A stretch of DNA of 35,305 nucleotides from Phenylobacterium zucineum (GTDB lineage Bacteria; Pseudomonadota; Alphaproteobacteria; Caulobacterales; Caulobacteraceae), in the NCBI GenBank assembly GCA_002221445.1, contig NMUI01000003.1:1-35305 (forward strand). The letters are read 5' to 3'. A program made the position numbers and the translations under genes. Below the pieces are notes generated by a model. The model was given only the letters and a program-made list of their open reading frames with translations. It was not told the DNA's origin and ran no database searches. Of the stretch, positions 18,974 to 27,274 are shown one piece after another. The stretch's first letter is position 1; the number at the start of each line of letters is the position of its first letter.

Positions 18974-19750
18974 TTAACCGACCCGCCCCAGAATATCGAT
19001 ATTCAGCCCACTAGGTCCGTGTCCGACATCGGCGCGGACGCCATAGGCCGCCGCAATCACCGGGGGGGTGAGAGCCTGATCAGGCACGCCGTCGGCCAGT
19101 ATCTGACCGTCAGCCAGAACGATCACCCGGTCGGCAAATCGACCCGCCAGGGCCAGATCATGTAGAGTCAGGACAATGCCACACCCGTTCGTCCGAGCCA
19201 GGGCGCGAAATAGGGTCAGGGCATCAAGCTGGTGGCCGAGATCCAGTCCCGTCAGGGGTTCGTCGGCCAACAGCCACTCGGGTTGCCCGGCAAGGGCCCG
19301 GGCGATCAGCACCCGCGCCCGCTCACCGCCCGACAGGCTCGCCACATCCCGATCCGCAAGATCCAGGGCGTCAGCGGCTTTGAGCGCCGCCTCAATATAG
19401 ACGGCGTCGTCGGCTGACAGTCCCCGCGCCCCGATGAAGGGGGTGCGACCCAAGCCGACCAATATCCGGGCCTCCACCGCCCAGGTGATTTCGGGCGTCT
19501 GTGGCAGGAAGGCCATGCGCTGGGCCCGTAAACGCGGCCTGAGATCGAAAATGTCCCGGTCATCCAGCCGAACCCGTCCCCCATCGGGACGCCGAAGCCC
19601 CGCCAGAGCCGCGAGCAGGGTAGACTTGCCCGCCCCATTGGGTCCCAAGATCACCGTGACCTGACCTGGAGCCAGAACCCCGGAAATACCATCCAGCACC
19701 TTCCGTTTTCCGAAGGCCACAGCGATTGCCTCGAAGGCGAGCCGACTCAT
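18974..19750 (-). CDS. ABC transporter ATP-binding protein (FecE/FhuC/BtuD type)
   Basis: Walker A VILGPNGAGKSTLLAALAGL, signature SLSGGERARVLIARALAG, Walker B WLLADEPLTGLD. Confidence 0.93.
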   Translation of the reverse strand: MSRLAFEAIAVAFGKRKVLDGISGVLAPGQVTVILGPNGAGKSTLLAALAGLRRPDGGRVRLDDRDIFDLRPRLRAQRMAFLPQTPEITWAVEARILVGLGRTPFIGARGLSADDAVYIEAALKAADALDLADRDVASLSGGERARVLIARALAGQPEWLLADEPLTGLDLGHQLDALTLFRALARTNGCGIVLTLHDLALAGRFADRVIVLADGQILADGVPDQALTPPVIAAAYGVRADVGHGPSGLNIDILGRVG

Positions 19751-20724
19751 CCCAGCCGCCGCCGCATGGATAGGAGCAGGATCAGAAAGAAGGGACCGCC
19801 CAACAAAGCCATGGCCACGCCCAGCTTGACCTCTCCGGCACCGGGGGTCAGTCGCACAGCAATATCGGCCGCCATCACCAGGACCGCCCCTCCGAGGGCA
19901 CTCGGGATCAGGAGACCACCGGGTCTTGCTCCGACCAAAGGACGCAGCAGGTGGGGTACGATCAGGCCGACAAAGCCGATCACCCCGGTCACGGCGACAC
20001 CTGCCCCCGCCGTCAAGGCGATGCCGAGAGCAAGAAGAACCCGAGTGCGCCCCGGATCAATGCCCAGGGACCTTGCCCCGGTCTCGCCCAAGGTCAGGGC
20101 ATCAAGGGCCGGTGCCAGGGCCAGCAGCAGGGCAAGACCAACCAGAATCAGCGGCCCGGCCAGGGCCAGATCGCCCAGGCTGCGGTCCGTGAGCGCCCCC
20201 ATCAACCAGGTGATGATTTCATCCTTGGCCCAAGGATTGGGGGCAAGGCTTAAGGCCAGGGCAACCCCGGCGGCGGCAAGGGTTTGAAGGATGACGCCAG
20301 ACAGGACAAAAGCTACCAGGCTTGACCCTTCCCCCGCCAGGGCGATCAATAGGCCCACAGCTATAAGGGCACCGATCATCGCAGCCACCGCGATGATCCA
20401 GGGCTGCTGAGCACCCGCCCCGAAATAGAGGGTCAGGACGGCACCAAGGGCCGCCATGGACGCCACGCCCAGCGCACCCGGATCGGCCAGGGGGTTGCGC
20501 GTATAACCCTGCATGGCGGCACCGGCCATGCCCAGCGCCGCACCGATGATCAGGGCGAGAAGGGTCCGGGGCAGTCGCAGGTCGAACAGAATGGGGGCCA
20601 GGGGATTATGCGGCTCCAGCCAGATCGAAAGCGGGACCCAGACCTTGCCCGCCATCAGGCTCAAGACACTTAAGCCCACAACCCAAACCCATAGGCCCAC
20701 AAGAGTCAGGACACGACGGCTCAT
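19747..20724 (-). CDS. FecCD family ABC transporter permease (BtuC-like)
   Basis: RLPRTLLALIIGAALGMAGAAMQGYTRNPLADPGALGVASMAALGAV...ITGVIGFVGLIVPHLLRPLVGA-type motifs (VTGVIGFVGLIVPHLLRPLVGARPGGLLIPSALGGA). Confidence 0.93.
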   Translation of the reverse strand: MSRRVLTLVGLWVWVVGLSVLSLMAGKVWVPLSIWLEPHNPLAPILFDLRLPRTLLALIIGAALGMAGAAMQGYTRNPLADPGALGVASMAALGAVLTLYFGAGAQQPWIIAVAAMIGALIAVGLLIALAGEGSSLVAFVLSGVILQTLAAAGVALALSLAPNPWAKDEIITWLMGALTDRSLGDLALAGPLILVGLALLLALAPALDALTLGETGARSLGIDPGRTRVLLALGIALTAGAGVAVTGVIGFVGLIVPHLLRPLVGARPGGLLIPSALGGAVLVMAADIAVRLTPGAGEVKLGVAMALLGGPFFLILLLSMRRRLG

Positions 20725-21572
20725 GCGCGGAACGCCTGAGCGCGACGGTAGATGTCAGCCAGGACCCCGGCAAGCTCGATCAGAACAGGGCCGCCGCAAT
20801 AGGTCAGTCTCTGAGGTAAGGTTGCGCGGAACATACCGGGCCCTATGCGGGCCAATGCCGGATGGCGCAACAGACGATCAGCCCAGTTGGGCGCATCCGC
20901 CCGCAATTGTCCCGCCAGCAAAACCTCAGGCGGATTGGCGATTAGCCTTTCCAGAGGAAGGTCACCCGTCCGGGTCAGGCCATAGTCTGTGGCGGCGTTG
21001 GTGAACCCGGTCCGCCGCAGCATCTCGTCCATCAGGGTTCCAGGGGCCACAGCAAAGCCGCCGGTCTGGTAGACGAGGGCCCGTAGGGGGCGAGCACCAA
21101 GCTCCGGCGCGGCAGCCGCAAGGGCGCGGTCGATCCGACGGCAAAGGACCTCTCCGCGCTCAGGCCAACCGATGACCCTCGCCAGCCGCTGCACCTGGGC
21201 CCGACTGTCCCTCACCGTATCCGGAAGACCAAAGGTTTCCAGCCTAAGACCCCGACGCCTCAAAGCCGCCATGGTCGCAGGTGCCGCATAGGGCGAACAG
21301 AGGACCAGATCAGGATGCAGCAGCAAAACCTCTTCAGCCGTCCCATAGGTGTAGGGCAGACTCAAACCGGGGTTTCCGAGGCTGGAACTGGAGATGTCGT
21401 GCGAATAGTGGCTGACGGCAGCAATCTGGGCCCGGTCGGCCAGGGCGTAGAGCATGACGTCTAGGCAGGGATTCAGAGACACCACCCGTCCTGGCCGCTC
21501 TGCACGACCCGCCATCAGGCCGACGCCCAGGGCGAGGGCAGATCTGCGGGTAGGGTCAGGTGAAGAAATCAT
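20721..21572 (-). CDS. Periplasmic substrate-binding protein of a metal-chelate/cobalamin-type ABC importer (BtuF-like)
   Basis: RVVSLNPCLDVMLYALADRAQIAAVSHYSHD...LLLHPDLVLCSPYAAPATMAALRRRGLRLETFGLPDTV; N-terminal RRSALALG signal; ATGA overlap with the permease gene. Confidence 0.82.
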   Translation of the reverse strand: MISSPDPTRRSALALGVGLMAGRAERPGRVVSLNPCLDVMLYALADRAQIAAVSHYSHDISSSSLGNPGLSLPYTYGTAEEVLLLHPDLVLCSPYAAPATMAALRRRGLRLETFGLPDTVRDSRAQVQRLARVIGWPERGEVLCRRIDRALAAAAPELGARPLRALVYQTGGFAVAPGTLMDEMLRRTGFTNAATDYGLTRTGDLPLERLIANPPEVLLAGQLRADAPNWADRLLRHPALARIGPGMFRATLPQRLTYCGGPVLIELAGVLADIYRRAQAFRA

Positions 21573-21614
21573 TATCCGGTTATGACGGAAAACAGGGTCC
21601 TGAGCGACCCAGAC

Positions 21615-22868
21615 TCAAGCCGGTTCCACCGGGGGCAATCGGTACTGTCCGTCTAGCAGCGCAGGTTTGGCGAAATAGGCCCGCATAAAGAGGGCGAAGG
21701 GACCAGCCGGGGCAGGCAGCCAGTTGCCTACGGCCTCACCGGTCGGGGGCTCATGACGGATCAGGATGTCCAGCGATCCATCGGAGCCATAGGTGAGGCC
21801 CGGCGTTCGATCACCGATGGCATAGCGGTGAATGGGGTTATCTGTGAAAAAGAACTGACCATCTGCAGTGCCTTCATAAAGGCTCAATGACCAGAAGCTG
21901 GCCACCGGGATCAATTGATCAGCGGGAAAATGCAGCCGCCAGGCCTTGGTGCCGTCATAGAGACCCCGGTGCTCGCCAACCGCGCGCATATACATGGCCT
22001 CTACCGGCGGCAGAGCCGCCAGTCCGCTGAGGGCCACCAGGGCTCGGAACCCGTAACTTTGCCCGAAATTTCCCAGCTCGGATTTTGGATAGGTCCAGCC
22101 TCCGATCACGCCGGCCCTGCCCGGGGCATAGTGATGCAGGGTGGACTGGGCCTTGGCCACGCCAGCGGCGATGGCGGCGGCCTCATCGGCTGAGAACTTG
22201 GTCGGATCAAAATGCCCATGCCCCAGACCAAGACTGGCGATGCGTTCGAGCAGGGCACCATCCGTTGCCGGGGGTGGGTTTTCGACCATCAAGGCATCAG
22301 CAGCAGCAAAATAGGTTTGCCAGTCGCCCTTGCGCCCCGCCCGTAGAGGTTGGGGCGGACAAACCGGACCCTGAACTGAGATGCCTGACTGGACAGCGCG
22401 GGCCGCGTCCAGATCATGGGCACCATCAACTAGGATACGCGCCAGGGCCCAGACATGGTTGGTGGGCGCGCGCACTGTTCCCGGCCCCCCGCCGGGTTCA
22501 TCGGGTCCGACTAGGCGAAAGGTGCCGCCCCGGCTCCCCGTGGTGCGTGTGCCCAGAACGACAAAATTGTTCGTGTAGGCATCCATAAGCGCCAGAGACA
22601 AATACCGCCCACCTGATACCGGCAAGGTCAGGGTCACCGGACCTCGGCTCAGGTCCAACTGAGCACTGGAATAAAGGGTATCATTATTCGGGGTCGTGAC
22701 CGCTCGAGAGGTATGGTCAGCAAGATCCCTTTGGTGGGTTATCTGATTAATGCCACCCCCAAAGGCCCCGGTCCCGGTTCGTGTCGAGGCCACTTCAATG
22801 AGCGGAAGTGCGAAAACCCAGGCCTCCCGGGCGGCTTCACTTAAGGTCGTGAGGTGATCCGTAGTCAT
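21615..22868 (-). CDS. DUF1254/DUF1214 domain-containing protein; likely start MTTDHL at 22868
   Basis: AWVFALPLIEVASTR...TTPNNDTLYSSAQLDLSRGPVTLTLP (DUF1254) and FWSLSLYEGTADGQFFFTDNPIHRYAIGDRTPGL (DUF1214); GGAGGG RBS upstream of 22868. Confidence 0.85.
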   Translation of the reverse strand: MTTDHLTTLSEAAREAWVFALPLIEVASTRTGTGAFGGGINQITHQRDLADHTSRAVTTPNNDTLYSSAQLDLSRGPVTLTLPVSGGRYLSLALMDAYTNNFVVLGTRTTGSRGGTFRLVGPDEPGGGPGTVRAPTNHVWALARILVDGAHDLDAARAVQSGISVQGPVCPPQPLRAGRKGDWQTYFAAADALMVENPPPATDGALLERIASLGLGHGHFDPTKFSADEAAAIAAGVAKAQSTLHHYAPGRAGVIGGWTYPKSELGNFGQSYGFRALVALSGLAALPPVEAMYMRAVGEHRGLYDGTKAWRLHFPADQLIPVASFWSLSLYEGTADGQFFFTDNPIHRYAIGDRTPGLTYGSDGSLDILIRHEPPTGEAVGNWLPAPAGPFALFMRAYFAKPALLDGQYRLPPVEPA

Positions 22869-23115
22869 GGGAAAGTCCCTCCGCATTTCGCCGCTCGGCT
22901 GCTGTCTAACCGTCCCCGGACACGAGAGGCAAGGATAATACCGTAGAGTTCCTTCCCATCAGACCGGATCGTCAAAAGGGATAAAAATTAACTACTTCAA
23001 AAGGTTAGTACATGTTCCGATAACCGGATCCGGCTCAGAAGAACACGCTCTAACTAGGCCTCGTCGTACCATCACCCTGTTTAGGCCAGGCTAGGCCACG
23101 CATAGGGCACTGCCC

Positions 23116-23841
23116 TCAGTCTTCGGGAATAAGGCGGTATCCCAACCCGGGTTCGGTCAGCAGGATCTGCGGTAAGGCCGGGTCAGCCTCCAGCTTCTGT
23201 CGCAATTGTCCGACCAGCACCCTGACAAACTGCGGATCCATAGGTGCCCCGGCACCGCGGATGGAGGTCATGATCTGTCTGTGGGTAACCACCCGCCCCG
23301 CATGTCGTGCAACGGTATAAAGCAAGTCGTATTCCCGGGGGGTCAGGCGAATTTCACTATTTTGAAGATAGACCTTGCGCCCAGAAAAGTTGATTTCCAG
23401 ATCACCGGCCTTAAAACGGGTCCGGTCTGAAAACCGCTTTTCGCGGCCACGTAGGGCAGCCCTTAATCGCGCCAACAGTTCGCTGACGGCAAAGGGCTTA
23501 TTGATGAAATCGTCTGCCCCCAGGTCAAGCGCGGCAACCTTTTCATCCTCAATATCCCGCGCCGAGAGCACGACGATCGGCACGTTCGACCATTCCCGGA
23601 TACGCCTGATCACCGTCTTGCCGTCCATGTCCGGCAGACCCAGATCCAGCACAACAATGTCACAGCCGTCTGACGACAAAATTTCCAGGGCAGCCTTGCC
23701 CGTCTGGGCGACAGACACACCATAGCCAGCAGCCGTGACGGCCGGCGTCAGAGCACGAACCAACTGTGGTTCGTCATCGACAATCAGAACCTGACCCGGA
23801 TTAGGCAAGAGCCTCACCTCCGTGACGAAGAACAAATTCAA
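23116..23841 (-). CDS. OmpR/KdpE family response regulator; an internal start near VRLLPNPGQVLIVDDEP is possible
   Basis: VLIVDDEPQLVRALTP...DIVVLDLGLPDMDGKTVIRRIREWSNVPIVVLSARD...DDFINKPF...winged-helix LTPREYDLLYTVARHAGRVVTHRQI. Confidence 0.9.
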   Translation of the reverse strand: MNLFFVTEVRLLPNPGQVLIVDDEPQLVRALTPAVTAAGYGVSVAQTGKAALEILSSDGCDIVVLDLGLPDMDGKTVIRRIREWSNVPIVVLSARDIEDEKVAALDLGADDFINKPFAVSELLARLRAALRGREKRFSDRTRFKAGDLEINFSGRKVYLQNSEIRLTPREYDLLYTVARHAGRVVTHRQIMTSIRGAGAPMDPQFVRVLVGQLRQKLEADPALPQILLTEPGLGYRLIPED

Positions 23842-25387
23842 TCACCAGCCCCCGTCGACCGTCCGACCGAGACTTGGCTCGGACGCTCCCGTCCATCGCC
23901 ATTACCAGCCCCCTTGCAATCGAAAGTCCCAGTCCGGTTCCCTGCACATCGCCTGCACTGTCGGCCCGATAGAACTTGTCAAAAATCCGTTCGTATTCGC
24001 TCGCCGGAAGGCCGCTCCCTTCATCTGCCACTTCTATGACAACGCCATCGTCCTCAATACGGGTTTTGATCGAAATGCCCCCCACCCCTTTGGAATATCG
24101 AGCTGCGTTATCTGCCACATTCTCCAAGGCCTGCTCCAGCAAAAGCGGATCGCCCAGTACAATCAGTGCGTCGGTATTTGATGGGTGATCAACCTTGCAA
24201 CCTGTCCGACGCAGACGATCGACCACCCGATTGATCACCTCTGACCCGTTGAATGGGTGCCGGTCTAAGCTGAGCATCCCCGACTCAAGACGGGTCATGC
24301 TTAGAAGGTTGGCCACAAAGCGGTTGAGCCTTTGCGCCTCTTCTTCAATGGTAACCAACAGGTCCGTCCGGGTCGCCTGGGAGAATTGAGCTCCGAATTC
24401 GCGCAGACTGCTTGCAGAGGCAAGGATGGCCGTCAGAGGCGTGCGCAAATCATGGGATATGGATGAAAGTAAGGCATCGCGCAGTCGTTGGGTTCGCGCC
24501 AGGGTCTCGATTTCCGCCCGCTCCCGACTGAGCCGGGCACGGGCAATCGCCGTTGCACCAAGATCGATCATAACGTCGATAACTTGTTGATCTTCCGAGC
24601 TGACCTGACTTTCACGCGCCACGCGCCATATCACAAATCCCAGGCTCGCATCCCCCGGCTTGAGCATTCTACCCTGCCAGCCAGAATCAGGGACCTGAAA
24701 ATGGCCGGCAACGGTCGCTCGAGCTAAAGACTCTGCGGCTAAGGCCAGGAGGTGATGATCAACCTCGAAAGAATTTGGAAACTGCCAAACCTGAATCCGA
24801 TCCACACAGATCGCAGATCCACCCGATGTAATTGCTATACTTTCGGAGAGTATTTCACGGATTTCTTCTTCGGAATCGACTCGGGAAAATTTTTGACTTG
24901 CTCCAAAGAGCCTGGAAGTATTTTCTGCAAGTTCCTCATTTCGATCAGACTCCTTACGGATGCGGCGCGAAAGATTTCCGGAAAGCATAGACACAATAAT
25001 AAATCCAGCCAAAACCGTGAAATCATCCACACGTTCAAATTTTATTGAAAATCTGGGTTCAAGATAGTAAAAATGAAATATAAAAAACGCACAAATTGTC
25101 GCCAAATAAGATTGATACTGACCATATATAAGAGCCGATGAAAGTATCGCAGCCGAAAAAAGCATTGATAAATGAGTTACGTCGAAATATCGATATAATA
25201 TCTCAGATAATACAGCTGCAATGGCAACAAATCCGAGTGTCATAAAATAACTATTGTAAATTTTACTACTAAATATTCGCACTTTACCTCCAAAATTTTC
25301 GCTTAAAATATGCTGAACGCCGTTTTCGAACTGTAAGCGATCCTGCGTGCGGATTTTCCCGGCCGACTCATCGTAAGACGCGTCCAT
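23801..25387 (-). CDS. KdpD-like sensor histidine kinase: DUF4118-like TM region, GAF-like region, HisKA, HATPase; lacks the N-terminal KdpD/Usp cytoplasmic domains
   Basis: Four-TM N-terminal region, H-box SSISHDLRTPLTAILASASSLREF, ATP-binding motifs NVADNAARYSKG...VADEGSGLP...GTGLGLSIARGLV. Confidence 0.88.
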   Translation of the reverse strand: MDASYDESAGKIRTQDRLQFENGVQHILSENFGGKVRIFSSKIYNSYFMTLGFVAIAAVLSEILYRYFDVTHLSMLFSAAILSSALIYGQYQSYLATICAFFIFHFYYLEPRFSIKFERVDDFTVLAGFIIVSMLSGNLSRRIRKESDRNEELAENTSRLFGASQKFSRVDSEEEIREILSESIAITSGGSAICVDRIQVWQFPNSFEVDHHLLALAAESLARATVAGHFQVPDSGWQGRMLKPGDASLGFVIWRVARESQVSSEDQQVIDVMIDLGATAIARARLSRERAEIETLARTQRLRDALLSSISHDLRTPLTAILASASSLREFGAQFSQATRTDLLVTIEEEAQRLNRFVANLLSMTRLESGMLSLDRHPFNGSEVINRVVDRLRRTGCKVDHPSNTDALIVLGDPLLLEQALENVADNAARYSKGVGGISIKTRIEDDGVVIEVADEGSGLPASEYERIFDKFYRADSAGDVQGTGLGLSIARGLVMAMDGSVRAKSRSDGRRGLVIEFVLRHGGEALA

Positions 25388-25450
25388 TTCCTATTGAGGC
25401 CTAACAGAGGCAGGAAGCTACCCCGAAATTCAACCTACAGTCTTACTATT

Positions 25451-25481
25451 AATCATATTTTCAATCATATATGGTTCATAT
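25451..25481. promoter_or_regulatory. Three phased direct repeats (AATCATAT / AATCATAT / GTTCATAT) in a divergent promoter region
   Basis: Read directly: ATCATAT at 25452 and 25464, TTCATAT at 25475 (spacing 12 and 11 bp), between the divergent kinase and TPR/ATP-grasp genes. Confidence 0.5.
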
Positions 25482-25541
25482 GTTTGACCGTTGGCGCTGC
25501 ATACGAAACTACCCGTCTTAGAAAGGTCAGGTAGCGGGGAT

Positions 25542-27146
25542 ATGAAACGTCAAGACATACAGGCGCGGATCATTGCCCCGGGGGCAGCGAAACGTGACCT
25601 CAGGCAGAGACTGCTGTCTCAGGCCGTTTCCGTTGTCGCCCCTGCCTTGCCCGATACCCCTTCGGTTCAGCACTGGTCAGCCTTCACTCTAGCAAAATCT
25701 CTTGCTAAATCGGGGCGTTATGCCGAAGCGATTGGACACGCCGAAAAGGCGGTTCATCTCAATCCGACGTCGCAATCGGCAAAAATACTGCGGGATCAGG
25801 TGTTGGATGCGCTCAAGTCAAGCGAGCCTCACCTCGTCGCCATGGAGCTCAGCATCGGTCTCTCTCCTGACGATGCTGATACCTATCTCACCTTGGGGGT
25901 GGCCTACAGCGCCCGAAATCGGTTTGAAGATGCGGAAAGGGCCTTTAATCGGGCGCTCGAACTGGGACGCCCGCTTGAGAGCCACACCGAGCTTGCGGTT
26001 CTCTATTGCGATCAGGCCCGCTATGACGACGCAGCCCGACACGCTGAAGCCGCGCTTGCCATAGCACCGAGCCCCAGCGGACTATGCGGTTCCATGGCCA
26101 ATGAAGTCATGGCTCGCATCGCCCTGGCCCGCGGGCAGACGCAGGCATACGAAAAATACCTCCGGCGTGCTTTTGCTGAACAGAATATGTTTCACATTAC
26201 GCCGATGGAAACACCATTCAACCTAGTGATCCTTGTAAGCCAGTCTGCGAGCAATATACCGCTCAATTCATTGCTTCCGGTGGAGCAGTTTGGTCGGGTA
26301 CTTTGGTATATGGAATACGCTGGCCTGGAACAGATTGATCATCTTCCCAAGGATGCGGTTTACTTCAACGCGATCGGCGAACCTGACAATGCCAAGGCCG
26401 CCCTGGACCTTATCGCAGAAATATCCCCTCAACTCGCAGGCAAGATTCTCAACCCACCCGACAAGGTTATGGCCACTCGCCGGGATCATCTCGCGGAAAC
26501 CTTGAAGGGTATCGACAACCTGTGGACACCGGCCACCGTGAGATGTCCCGCCATATCGCTCACGCCGGAATTTTTAGGCAGCTTGTTCGCGAACGCCGGT
26601 CCGACCGAATTTCTAATTCGCCCCATAGGGTCGCATGTGGGCTTGGGTCTGCAACGGATTCCAAAACCAAGCGACCTCAACCAATACGACTTCGGGGATG
26701 CTCATACGCTCTATGTCAGCCGTTTCTGGGAAGGGCGGAGCAAGGAAGGCCTTTACCGGGCCTATAGGGTTATCTGCATAGACAGACAGATTTATCCTTA
26801 TCATCTGGCCATTGCATCTGACTGGATGGTTCATCGTCACACGACGGAAATGGACAGTCACCCTGATCTTGTCATGGAAGAATTGGCATTTCTCGACAAT
26901 CCAGCGGCGGCTATCGGACAAAAGGCCTATGACGCCCTATGTCAGGCAGCGAAAAGGCTCGACTTAGACTTTGTCGGGATTGATTTTGGCATCACTGAAG
27001 CGGGTGAGGTCGTTGTCTTTGAGGCCAATGCCACCATGCTTGTTCGGCCAGAAGCCGAGGATGGGCTTTTTGCCGACAAATCCCGACACATAGGGCGGAT
27101 TATCAAGGCTTTCCAAGATCATATGCACGCCGCAGCGAGCGGCTGA
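25542..27146 (+). CDS. TPR protein with a C-terminal ATP-grasp-like domain; ORF open from 25491, likely start ATG 25542
   Basis: Three TPR-like units (WSAFTLAKSLAKSGRYAEAIGHAEKAVHLNP; ADTYLTLGVAYSARNRFEDAERAFNRALELG; LAVLYCDQARYDDAARHAEAALAI), then LIRPIGSHVGLGLQRI...YRAYRVICIDRQIYPYHLAIASDWMVH...LDLDFVGIDFGITEAGEVVVFEANATM (ATP-grasp/RimK-like end). Confidence 0.7.
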   Translation: MKRQDIQARIIAPGAAKRDLRQRLLSQAVSVVAPALPDTPSVQHWSAFTLAKSLAKSGRYAEAIGHAEKAVHLNPTSQSAKILRDQVLDALKSSEPHLVAMELSIGLSPDDADTYLTLGVAYSARNRFEDAERAFNRALELGRPLESHTELAVLYCDQARYDDAARHAEAALAIAPSPSGLCGSMANEVMARIALARGQTQAYEKYLRRAFAEQNMFHITPMETPFNLVILVSQSASNIPLNSLLPVEQFGRVLWYMEYAGLEQIDHLPKDAVYFNAIGEPDNAKAALDLIAEISPQLAGKILNPPDKVMATRRDHLAETLKGIDNLWTPATVRCPAISLTPEFLGSLFANAGPTEFLIRPIGSHVGLGLQRIPKPSDLNQYDFGDAHTLYVSRFWEGRSKEGLYRAYRVICIDRQIYPYHLAIASDWMVHRHTTEMDSHPDLVMEELAFLDNPAAAIGQKAYDALCQAAKRLDLDFVGIDFGITEAGEVVVFEANATMLVRPEAEDGLFADKSRHIGRIIKAFQDHMHAAASG

Positions 27147-27274
27147 TTGCATTTTTTCGGCGACGAATGGAACATATTCCGGTTCGTTTCACCACATCTA
27201 CAAAGCGTTAGGCCAGACCTGGAATTGCCCAAGTCGCTTGCAGCTCCAGGCTTGGTAGGCCAAGCTCAGGGCCT

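Noticed and set aside
19766-20287. 173-aa + ORF inside the FecCD permease
   Set aside because: Antisense of a strongly matching permease; Arg/Ala/Pro-rich.
22890-23110. Intergenic region between the DUF1254 protein and the response regulator checked for ncRNA or riboswitch
   Set aside because: No clear hairpin, terminator or recognisable motif by eye.
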